Position numbers and translations under genes: made by a program | Assembly (NCBI GenBank): GCA_002352665.1 | Contig: DEIV01000081.1 | Location: 1 to 40,583, forward strand | Direction: 5' to 3' | DNA: 40,583 nt | Source of the DNA: Flavobacteriaceae bacterium UBA2765 | Lineage (GTDB): Bacteria > Bacteroidota > Bacteroidia > Flavobacteriales > Flavobacteriaceae | Shown: piece after piece, positions 16,188-22,864 of the stretch | How positions within the stretch are numbered: the first letter of the stretch is position 1 | How the letters are laid out: every line of letters starts with the position of its first letter | Notes under the pieces: generated by a model | Seen by the model: only the letters and a program-made list of their open reading frames with translations | Databases searched by the model: none | Told to the model about the DNA's origin: nothing

Positions 16188-16613
16188 TTATGCTTTACTT
16201 TTAGGACAAGTACATTCCTCTTTATCACCACATTTAGTACATAATTCTTTAGTATCTTTATGATTGCAAGTACACTCACCTTCAGGACATTTTGTACACA
16301 CCACATCTGCATGATCTTTAGCACAAGTACATTCGGCTTTATCTTTTCCACATTTAGTACATGTAGCCTCTACTTCATGATCTTGACCATCAACTTTTTT
16401 AGCTTTTAAGTCCATTTCACAAACCGGACATTTACCAGCTTCCGTATAACTCTTACCATGCTCACAGTCCATTGGACATTGATACACCTCATCGGCAGCA
16501 GCCATTTCTTTAGTAGTTTCTTCTTTAACTTCTTCTTTTTTGTCTTTTTTGCAAGATGTTACTGTAAAACCTACAGCAAATACCATTGCCAATACTAAAA
16601 TAATTTTCTTCAT
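16188..16613 (-). CDS. Cysteine-rich metal-binding lipoprotein
   Basis: 141 residues with a lipobox (TVTSC, Cys21), so lipid-anchored in the envelope. Residues 44-69 (YQCPMDCEHG then GKCPVCEMDL) form the heavy-metal-binding domain found in many Cu/Zn proteins, with C46, C50, C62 and C65. The tail has three copies of a module CTKC-x(5-7)-CTC: 85-97, 106-116 and 125-136, giving 12 further cysteines. The tail is metallothionein-like in cysteine density, though a lipoprotein location is unusual for a metallothionein. The gene is last in the minus-strand metal locus but has its own leader of 132 bp with a Crp-like palindrome. Likely role: binding copper or another soft metal at the cell envelope. 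Confidence 0.8.
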   Translation of the reverse strand: MKKIILVLAMVFAVGFTVTSCKKDKKEEVKEETTKEMAAADEVYQCPMDCEHGKSYTEAGKCPVCEMDLKAKKVDGQDHEVEATCTKCGKDKAECTCAKDHADVVCTKCPEGECTCNHKDTKELCTKCGDKEECTCPKSKA

Positions 16614-16647
16614 AATTAAAATTAATGTTTTAATGTTTATTTTTTTG

Positions 16648-16655
16648 TAAAACTA
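16648..16655 (-). promoter_or_regulatory. Possible -7 box of the Cys-rich lipoprotein gene
   Basis: TAGTTTTA on the minus strand matches TAnnTTTG at seven of eight positions. It is 34 bp before the ATG. A Crp-like site is centred about 41 bp upstream of the start this box predicts. Confidence 0.35.
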
Positions 16656-16675
16656 CAATTTTTTGGAGATATTCT

Positions 16676-16691
16676 GGTGATTTTTATCACA
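16676..16691. promoter_or_regulatory. Crp-like palindrome upstream of the Cys-rich lipoprotein gene
   Basis: On the minus strand TGTGA-TAAAAA-TCACC, the TGTGA-N6-TCACA pattern of Crp/Fnr regulators with one mismatch. Its centre is near -41.5 relative to the predicted start, a usual class II activator position. Start and regulator are inferred. Confidence 0.5.
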
Positions 16692-16745
16692 AGTATGTTA
16701 TTCTTTCAACAATTCTTTACAATTTTTAAACAAACCCAAAACTAA

Positions 16746-17135
16746 CTAATGCTTTTCTAATGTTCTATATTTACAACAATTCTCTAAACTATCATATGCC
16801 TCTTCCGTAGCTTTAATCTCTTTAGTATCATGTCCTGCATTGGCAATAGATTGCTTAATCTTTACTAGCGTCGTTTTTTTGTTATTAAAAATACAATACA
16901 ATTCCTTGGTGTCTTTATTCCAAGTGGCAAATTTCACCCCTTTCGTTAAAATTGCAGCTTTTTCTATTCTTGCTTTACACATATTACAAACACCATCTAC
17001 CTCTAAGGTCACTTTTGTAGTTCTTGACTGTGCTTCTAATGTAAGCGTAAATAAAGAGAGTATCAATAGCACTAATACCATTTTAGAATTTATAGTATTG
17101 GTGATTTTACTCCTAGAAATATTTAAACGTTCCAT
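16746..17135 (-). CDS. Secreted HMA-domain metal-binding protein
   Basis: 129 residues. A hydrophobic stretch (MVLVLLILSLFTLTLEAQ, residues 19-36) is the signal peptide; an alternative start at Met19 (17081) would make a more typical N-terminus. The mature part is one heavy-metal-associated domain with GVCNMCKARIEKA (C50, C53), then a tail with ENCCKY. This form is common in Bacteroidota next to copper-related TonB receptors. It should bind a soft metal in the periplasm or on the outer surface. It lies 11 bp downstream of the TonB receptor gene and is surely co-transcribed with it. Confidence 0.85.
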   Translation of the reverse strand: MERLNISRSKITNTINSKMVLVLLILSLFTLTLEAQSRTTKVTLEVDGVCNMCKARIEKAAILTKGVKFATWNKDTKELYCIFNNKKTTLVKIKQSIANAGHDTKEIKATEEAYDSLENCCKYRTLEKH

Positions 17136-17146
17136 AATTTTAATTA

Positions 17147-19390
17147 TTAGTTTATTGTTAATCTAAATCCAGCATAATACATACTACCCAAAATAGGTGC
17201 GTATACAATGGTGCTATCAAAATATTCGCTAAATGGATTATCACTTGCTAAAATAGGATTTTCTTGTTTATAATTTGTTAAATTTTCTCCCCCGACATAA
17301 ATTTCAAAATTTTTTGAAAACACTTTAGCAATTTGAGCATTCATCAAGCTATAATCAGGTGCCTTTTGTGATAATTGATATTGAACAGGGTTACTTGAGG
17401 TAAAAGGTAAACGCTGTACACCTAACCAATTAAATGTATAATCAAATCGCCAATGACCGCCGTTTACATTAGGGTTAGTTTCAAAACCTAAATTTGCAAA
17501 AACACGATTTTTTGGTTGTAATGGTTTTTGTAATGTTCCTTTTTTATAATCTGACTTAACATCATAATACTTATAGGCCAAACGTAAATTTATATTTTTT
17601 GTCAATTCATAATTGAATTGAGCCTGGAAATTATTAGCATTTGAATTCCCTTCTAGATTGTAAAACAATACCTGTTGAGGGCTTTCATCAACATCTACAA
17701 CAACTTGATTTTGAAATAAGGTACTATAAAAGTCAATAGTGAAATCAGCTTTTTTATCAAACAGATTAAATCCTTGTAAAAAACTAAAACCATAATTCCA
17801 TGCTATTTCCGGGTCTAATCCATAAACTTGACCTTCAGTATCTAAAATATTTATCTTTCTTGAAGATCCGAATAATTTTTGATTTTCCGCAAAAATATTT
17901 GCACTTCGCTTACCTCTGCCCACTGAGGCCCTTAGAACACCCTTATCCCAAGGAGCAAATCTCATATGTAAACGAGGAGTTATAAATGTACCCAATAAAT
18001 TATGGTGGTCTAAACGTAAACCTGCTATTAAGCTAAAATTGTCTAAATTATCATAACTGTATTCAAAAAAACCACCAATAGAATTTTCATTTCTAGCATA
18101 ATTATTAGTGTTTACAATTTCATCATAAACATCATAAGTAAAGCTTAACCCTCCTTTATATTTATGTAATGTACTTCCTAGAATAGAATTAAAAATAGCA
18201 TTAGAATATACACTTTTATGATTAATATTATACTGATTTAATCCAAAATAGGAATCTTGATTATGACCACTATAGGCTATTTGAATTCCTATACTCTGAT
18301 AAGGGGTTTCTGGAAAAACATAACCTAATTTGGCTGAAATATCAAATCGCTCAGTATTAATTTCTGAACCATATTTTATGGTGCTTAATTTATGAATGTC
18401 TGGATTAAAATCAACTTCTCCTGTTTGTTTGTTATCTTTTAATAACCTAAAATTGATAAAACTAACCAAACCATTTTCCATATCTGTATATTGCCAACGA
18501 TTCATTATATTAATTTGTTCCGCCAAAGGGATATCTAAGAAATTATCATCATTTTTATCAATTTCTGAATCTCGCAAATTACCATGTACAAATAAACTAG
18601 TATTCCATTTATCAGAAATCTTTTGACTGAAATGCGTATTAAGCTCTAATCTTCCATCTAGAGAACCATAAGCATTGACAAAGAATTTATCATCATTTAA
18701 AGGCTTTTTCAATTCTGTATTTATTTGTCCGGCTATACTTTCGTAACCATTAACTACTGATCCAGAACCCTTTGTAATTTGTATGCTCTCTATCCATGTA
18801 CCTGGTGTAAATGTTAATCCGAATGCTTGAGAAGCTCCTCTAACCGATGGAATATTTTCTTGTGCTATTAGGATATAAGGGCTTGTTAGTCCTAACATCT
18901 TAATTTGTTTTGTACCCGTTAACGCATCAGAAAAATTTACATCTATGGAAGGATTTGTCTCAAAGCTTTCAGATAAATTACAACAAGCAGCTTTAAGTAA
19001 CTCCCCTTCATTAATAGTAACAATATTAGCTGATTGTAAGTAAGATACTGCTGTTTTTTCTTTTTTAGATTTTATTATCACCTCATCTAATTCACTTTCT
19101 TCTTGCATAAAATGATGAATTTCTCGAGGCTCATTTACGAAAATAGTATCCGTTTTATACCCAACAAAACTGAATATTAATTTTTTATATTCAGGCTTAT
19201 ATTCAATGGTAAACCACCCTTTATCATTGGTGGTTGTTCCTATATCAGTATCTAACCAATAAATAGTAGCTTCAGGTAAACCTTCTGTTTTACCCGCATT
19301 GTTTTTAATCATTGCCATTCCCTTAATAGTAGTTTGAGATTGAATCACTATAGGAATAAAGATAAATATGAATTTTATTATTGCTTTCAT
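17147..19390 (-). CDS. TonB-dependent outer-membrane receptor, probable metal (copper) uptake
   Basis: 747 residues. A signal peptide (MKAIIKFIFIFIPIVIQSQT) is followed by a carboxypeptidase-regulatory-like domain (about 20-95), a plug domain with a paired cysteine (LLKAACCNLSESFETNP) and QIKMLGL, then a 22-strand-type barrel ending in an aromatic/hydrophobic strand (YYAGFRLTIN). The AACCNLSESFE plug version recurs in Bacteroidota receptors beside HMA genes, and the genes around this one are metal-binding. I therefore infer copper or a similar cation, or its chelate. The ligand is not proven by the sequence. First of a two-gene unit with the HMA protein. Confidence 0.88.
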   Translation of the reverse strand: MKAIIKFIFIFIPIVIQSQTTIKGMAMIKNNAGKTEGLPEATIYWLDTDIGTTTNDKGWFTIEYKPEYKKLIFSFVGYKTDTIFVNEPREIHHFMQEESELDEVIIKSKKEKTAVSYLQSANIVTINEGELLKAACCNLSESFETNPSIDVNFSDALTGTKQIKMLGLTSPYILIAQENIPSVRGASQAFGLTFTPGTWIESIQITKGSGSVVNGYESIAGQINTELKKPLNDDKFFVNAYGSLDGRLELNTHFSQKISDKWNTSLFVHGNLRDSEIDKNDDNFLDIPLAEQINIMNRWQYTDMENGLVSFINFRLLKDNKQTGEVDFNPDIHKLSTIKYGSEINTERFDISAKLGYVFPETPYQSIGIQIAYSGHNQDSYFGLNQYNINHKSVYSNAIFNSILGSTLHKYKGGLSFTYDVYDEIVNTNNYARNENSIGGFFEYSYDNLDNFSLIAGLRLDHHNLLGTFITPRLHMRFAPWDKGVLRASVGRGKRSANIFAENQKLFGSSRKINILDTEGQVYGLDPEIAWNYGFSFLQGFNLFDKKADFTIDFYSTLFQNQVVVDVDESPQQVLFYNLEGNSNANNFQAQFNYELTKNINLRLAYKYYDVKSDYKKGTLQKPLQPKNRVFANLGFETNPNVNGGHWRFDYTFNWLGVQRLPFTSSNPVQYQLSQKAPDYSLMNAQIAKVFSKNFEIYVGGENLTNYKQENPILASDNPFSEYFDSTIVYAPILGSMYYAGFRLTIN

Positions 19391-19476
19391 TTGAAATTTT
19401 ATTTTTAATTAATTTATTGATTTAATTGTGCTATTCATAAAAATAACGCAACCACAAACATTAAATAATTAAAAAA

Positions 19477-19890
19477 TCAAATGATAAAAGTATCGTAAAG
19501 TACTTGTATGTCTTTATTTACATACGGTGGAGAATATTCTTGGAAGAGGGTAATGGAGTTATCCAAAACCTCAACAAGATTAAAATAAGTATAAACAAAT
19601 ATGGCAACTAACTGTAACGAATTTAATTGTGAATGATGTGAAACTTTTATATTCTCATTTGTGCTTTTCACATCAGTGATTACATCCTTGCAACAAGGTT
19701 CTTTTTGAATAGAACTTGAATCAGAATGATTTTGATCGTCAGGCATTACACAACGATCAACATTACCAATAATTGAAACATCAGCAACTTCTCCGGCACA
19801 AATATGTTTTTGAACTGAAAAGGACAATGTCGAAAACATTACCAAAAACGCCAAAAGTAACGCTGATATTTTAATAAAGAATTTTTTCAC
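19477..19890 (-). CDS. HYC_CC_PP-family envelope protein
   Basis: 137 residues named by three short motifs: HIC (29-31, an HYC variant), CC (66-67) and PP (121-122, in EYSPPYVNKDIQVLYD). A signal peptide covers about 1-26. The family is found in Bacteroidota near copper and other metal genes; its biochemical role is not known. The first codon is GTG (19888-19890). No ATG gives an acceptable signal peptide, as the internal Met18 would leave too short a leader. A -7 box 5 bp upstream of the GTG would place transcription almost at the start codon. Confidence 0.8.
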   Translation of the reverse strand: MKKFFIKISALLLAFLVMFSTLSFSVQKHICAGEVADVSIIGNVDRCVMPDDQNHSDSSSIQKEPCCKDVITDVKSTNENIKVSHHSQLNSLQLVAIFVYTYFNLVEVLDNSITLFQEYSPPYVNKDIQVLYDTFII

Positions 19891-19894
19891 TTTT

Positions 19895-19902
19895 CAAAAG
19901 TA
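19895..19902 (-). promoter_or_regulatory. -7 box directly before the HYC_CC_PP gene
   Basis: TACTTTTG on the minus strand, an exact TAnnTTTG match ending 5 bp before the GTG. If used, the mRNA would have almost no leader. Confidence 0.45.
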
Positions 19903-19939
19903 TCCATTTATAATCTTTTATGCCTAAATAAAATGTTAA

Positions 19940-19957
19940 TGTTGATGCAAATCAACA
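19940..19957. promoter_or_regulatory. Fnr-like palindrome upstream of the HYC_CC_PP gene
   Basis: TGTTGAT-GCAA-ATCAACA is a perfect 7-bp inverted repeat containing TTGAT-N4-ATCAA, the Fnr/Crp-family consensus. It is centred 58-60 bp upstream of the gene and lies between the HYC_CC_PP gene and the HMA-MauE gene. Confidence 0.65.
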
Positions 19958-19959
19958 AT

Positions 19960-20670
19960 TTAACGAACAAATAGCATTATAATTGCCATTATTAGCATTA
20001 TTGAGTTTTCAATAAATGTGGCTTTGGTCATAGGTAATTTTAATACCGTACCTAAACAAGCACATTGAATACTTTTTTTGTCAAGTAATACTTTTACAAC
20101 TCCTATGGTGGTAATTCCCAGAATAATAACCGTTATAATCAAGGCAAAACCAAGTTGCCATCGTATTAAAAATAATAAACCTGTGACAAGTTCTATAAAA
20201 GGATAAATCCGTCCATAAATAGGTATTTTTTTCGCTAATGGATCATACTTACTGAAAGAATCCGGAAAACCGTTTAGGTCTAAAAATTTAAAAAAACTAA
20301 AAACAATATAAAACATGCCCATAAAATCAAGCATAAAACCACTATAATCAATTGTTTTGTAATTAAGTAAAACTGCTACCGCCGCTATATATCCTAATAT
20401 TAAAAATAATGGAAATAATTGTTGTAAATCAGACTTTTTAATTTGAGGTATGGCATCATTATCTGAGACTTTTTTCTGAGAAATAGTATACTTATTAGGT
20501 AAAGCATTTTGCAATTCATTTAAAGAAATGCCATATTTCATTTCAAGTACAACTTCCTCTTTTTCTAAATCTACCAAAGCTGAAACGCCTTTTATTTTAT
20601 TGATAGCATTTTCAACATCTGTTCTGCAACCATTGCAAGTCATCCCTTCAATGTTGTATGAATGTTTCAT
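19960..20670 (-). CDS. HMA domain fused to a MauE/DoxX-like membrane domain
   Basis: 236 residues. Residues 1-70 are a heavy-metal-associated domain (GMTCNGC, 9-15, C12 and C15). A linker follows, then about four membrane helices from residue 85 on, with FKFLDLNGFPDSF and YGRIYPFIELVTGLLFL, as in MauE/DoxX-like proteins. A cysteine pair QCACLG (C203, C205) sits near the last helix. MauE-like proteins are linked to disulfide and redox work in the envelope. The fusion suggests metal delivery coupled to a membrane redox step, which is inference. No periplasmic signal: the HMA part is likely cytoplasmic. It opens the metal locus on the minus strand. Confidence 0.85.
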   Translation of the reverse strand: MKHSYNIEGMTCNGCRTDVENAINKIKGVSALVDLEKEEVVLEMKYGISLNELQNALPNKYTISQKKVSDNDAIPQIKKSDLQQLFPLFLILGYIAAVAVLLNYKTIDYSGFMLDFMGMFYIVFSFFKFLDLNGFPDSFSKYDPLAKKIPIYGRIYPFIELVTGLLFLIRWQLGFALIITVIILGITTIGVVKVLLDKKSIQCACLGTVLKLPMTKATFIENSIMLIMAIIMLFVR

Positions 20671-20709
20671 GGCTTAATCAGACGTGTTTTTGAATGAAAC
20701 CTTACTCAA

Positions 20710-21147
20710 CTATGACTGTTTTACCAACATCTTTTGATAATAAAATGCCGGTACTAAAATTAGGACAAATACAGGATGGATTAAAAATCTCCGTATATAA
20801 AAAGTAAATAAATAACCATTTATCATTTCAGACTGCAATAGACCATAAAACACTATTAAAAGCACAAAAAAGGCTACTATATAAAATTTTATTGAAAATT
20901 TAATTAATTTTAAATTCTTAAAGATTACATAAATTATGGTTAAAGAAATAAGTGTATTTAAAGCATATCTTAAAAAGAGATTAAAAAATAATGCCAGGCT
21001 ATCATAGTTGGGTATTGGATGATCTAAATAATCACTTCTGAAATACTCAATAAAGGGATCATAAAATAATTTAGCCGCAAAAGCCCTTACTAAAATAAGC
21101 ATTACAAAAAGAGCAATGACCAGAACCCATCTTATAATTTTATTCAT
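20710..21147 (-). CDS. Exosortase F system-associated membrane protein
   Basis: 145 residues with about four membrane helices. It has the family pattern RAFAAKLFYDPFIEYFRSDY near the N-terminus and YIRRFLIHPVFVLILVPAFY near the C-terminus. It is encoded with xrtF and overlaps its stop by 8 bp, the fixed partner arrangement in Bacteroidota. The role is unknown; it probably assists the sortase-like XrtF in processing or anchoring exported proteins at the membrane. Confidence 0.85.
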   Translation of the reverse strand: MNKIIRWVLVIALFVMLILVRAFAAKLFYDPFIEYFRSDYLDHPIPNYDSLALFFNLFLRYALNTLISLTIIYVIFKNLKLIKFSIKFYIVAFFVLLIVFYGLLQSEMINGYLFTFYIRRFLIHPVFVLILVPAFYYQKMLVKQS

Positions 21148-21688
21148 TTTTACGTTTTTTTAAATAAGAATATCTTCTCACCCAAACTATCCACAATAGA
21201 AAAGTGGTTCCATAAATTATTGCCGGAAAAAGTAAACTATGTAAAACATATTGGTATTCAGGATATTTATGCATCAATAAACTAAGAAATAGTATTCTTG
21301 CTATATTCATAAAATAGATAATAAAGGTACCTATTAAACCAAAAATTAAAGTTGATTTAAAACTGCCGGAAAAAGCAATAATGAATGTTATAAAAAGTAT
21401 TATTACACTAATAGCATTACAACCTTCAACAACCCTAGCCGCATAACTATTGCCTATATAAAATTTCATAGTAAGTTCAGACTCATGCTGCTCTACTTTT
21501 ATTGGATAGCCCAAAAACAAGCCTAACTGCTCTGAATGTTTTGCAACCGTTTTAGTTATTGGAGCACAAGAGTAAACGCCTCCTTTTTGTTGGGTTTGCT
21601 TTAAGTAAAAAGAATAAATGCCCACCAATAAAAAATAAGTGACAAAAAATTTAAGTAAAAATATTATGATTATTTTTCTCTTTTTCAA
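21140..21688 (-). CDS. xrtF: Exosortase family protein XrtF
   Basis: 182 residues, multi-pass membrane cysteine transpeptidase-like enzyme. The catalytic triad of exosortases is present: C90 in VVEGCNAISV, R131 in FMNIARILFL, and H150 in QYVLHSLLFP. Exosortases cut a C-terminal sorting signal from exported proteins. No candidate substrate with a C-terminal sorting helix is visible nearby. The gene is divergent from the GAF-domain gene. Confidence 0.92.
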   Translation of the reverse strand: MKKRKIIIIFLLKFFVTYFLLVGIYSFYLKQTQQKGGVYSCAPITKTVAKHSEQLGLFLGYPIKVEQHESELTMKFYIGNSYAARVVEGCNAISVIILFITFIIAFSGSFKSTLIFGLIGTFIIYFMNIARILFLSLLMHKYPEYQYVLHSLLFPAIIYGTTFLLWIVWVRRYSYLKKRKNE

Positions 21689-21710
21689 ATGAAAGAATCT
21701 TAGTTTTGCG

Positions 21711-21718
21711 GTACTAGT
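21711..21718 (+). promoter_or_regulatory. -7 box before the GAF-domain gene
   Basis: TAGTTTTG matches TAnnTTTG exactly; predicted start near 21725, about 20 nt before the ATG at 21745. The -33 region has only a T tract. Confidence 0.45.
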
Positions 21719-21744
21719 TATTGATTCAAATATAATTTATTCTA

Positions 21745-22239
21745 ATGGATATAAACTTCATTCAACAAAATATTATCAACATATTAACCAAGAATTCAAA
21801 ATTAGAAATTAAGCTTCAATCAATTTGTAATGACTTAAAAAACAGTATTGAGCATTACGATTGGGTTGGGTTCTATTTTAAAAATGGTAACAAAAAAGAA
21901 TTAAAATTAGCTCAATTTTCAGGAGAATCTACAGAACATGTTATTATTCCATTCGGTAAGGGAATATGTGGGCAAGTTGCACTGAGCAATAAAAATTTTG
22001 TGGTTCAAGATGTTTCTGAACAGGATAATTATATTTCATGTGGTTTTAAAGTTAAAAGCGAAATAGTAATTCCGATTATTGTCAATGGCGAAAATATTGG
22101 GCAGATAGATGTTGATTCACATGCCATACATCCATTTACAGAAAAAGATACTAAATTATTAGAGTTTGTTTGCCAAGAAGTTGCTAAATTACAAGGACTT
22201 TCATCAATATATTTATCCAATGAAAAACTCATTAATTGA
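21745..22239 (+). CDS. GAF-domain protein, free methionine-(R)-sulfoxide reductase-like
   Basis: 164 residues, a single GAF domain. DWVGFYF, FGKGICGQVAL, DNYISCGFKVKSEIVIPI and NGENIGQIDVDSHAIHPF match the fRMsr layout that reduces free methionine-R-sulfoxide. Two of the three classical cysteines are present: C75 in GKGICG, and C99 which aligns with the catalytic one before SEIVIP. The third, about ten residues before GKG, is absent (SGESTEHVIIPF). It could still cycle with two cysteines, or act as a plain ligand-binding GAF protein. Its last 20 bp overlap the next gene. Confidence 0.75.
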   Translation: MDINFIQQNIINILTKNSKLEIKLQSICNDLKNSIEHYDWVGFYFKNGNKKELKLAQFSGESTEHVIIPFGKGICGQVALSNKNFVVQDVSEQDNYISCGFKVKSEIVIPIIVNGENIGQIDVDSHAIHPFTEKDTKLLEFVCQEVAKLQGLSSIYLSNEKLIN

Positions 22240-22663
22240 TCTTATTACTAAAGATTTAATAAAGTTACAAAAAGAAATCAATGAATATGCTACTGAAGAA
22301 GATTTATGGATTATTGAAAAAGACATTCAAAATTCAGGAGGCAATTTAGCCATACACCTCATAGGTAACTTAAATCATTTTATTGGAGCTATATTAGGTA
22401 ATTCAGGATATATAAGAGAACGCGACAAAGAATTTAACGATAAAAATATTTCAAGAAAGAAAATTATATCTGAAATTGATGCATTAATAATAGGTTTAGA
22501 AGAAGTGTTTTTATCATTAACTAAAGAAGATTTGGCAAAAATTTATCCGATAAATGTATTGGGTAAAGAAATGACTACTACCTATTTTTTGCTACATCTT
22601 TATGGGCATTTGAATTACCATTTAGGTCAAATTAACTATCACAGAAGATTGATTGGAGAATGA
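22220..22663 (+). CDS. DinB-like four-helix protein
   Basis: 147 residues from ATG 22220 (MKNSLIDLITKDLIKLQKEI). A longer reading from 22166 is rejected because it lies wholly inside the preceding gene. It is an all-helical protein of the DinB/DUF1572 type, with histidines that can form the metal site: LAIHLIGNLNHFIG and LLHLYGHLNYHLGQINYHRR. Some family members are thiol-dependent S-transferases that use bacillithiol or mycothiol; the role here is unknown. The 20-bp overlap with the GAF-domain gene suggests coupled translation, and a joint role in thiol or redox repair is a plausible guess. Confidence 0.75.
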   Translation: MKNSLIDLITKDLIKLQKEINEYATEEDLWIIEKDIQNSGGNLAIHLIGNLNHFIGAILGNSGYIRERDKEFNDKNISRKKIISEIDALIIGLEEVFLSLTKEDLAKIYPINVLGKEMTTTYFLLHLYGHLNYHLGQINYHRRLIGE

Positions 22664-22834
22664 TTAATGAATTTTATGATAGTGGCTATTATGCTAAGGT
22701 TTATAATTTTAAAAAGTAGTGAAAAAATTTAATAAAAGTATATCTTAAAGCCGAAACACTGAATCTTCTTTACTGTTAATAAAATGTTCATTATTTCTAC
22801 CCATATGATTAGCGATTAAACTATTGTGTTTTAG

Positions 22835-22842
22835 TAGCTTTG
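22835..22842 (+). promoter_or_regulatory. -7 box of the purH promoter
   Basis: TAGCTTTG matches TAnnTTTG, 22 bp before the ATG at 22865. No convincing -33 TTTG at normal spacing. Confidence 0.45.
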
Positions 22843-22864
22843 AGGAAAATAAGAACACAAGTTT

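Noticed and set aside
22166..22219. Start of the DinB-like gene at 22166
   Set aside because: The extra 18 residues lie wholly within the preceding gene and are not family-like; ATG 22220 fits.
22660..22719. 19-codon ORF with ATGA overlap after the DinB-like gene (MINEFYDSGYYAKVYNFKK)
   Set aside because: Too short, no promoter or conservation evidence; likely chance.
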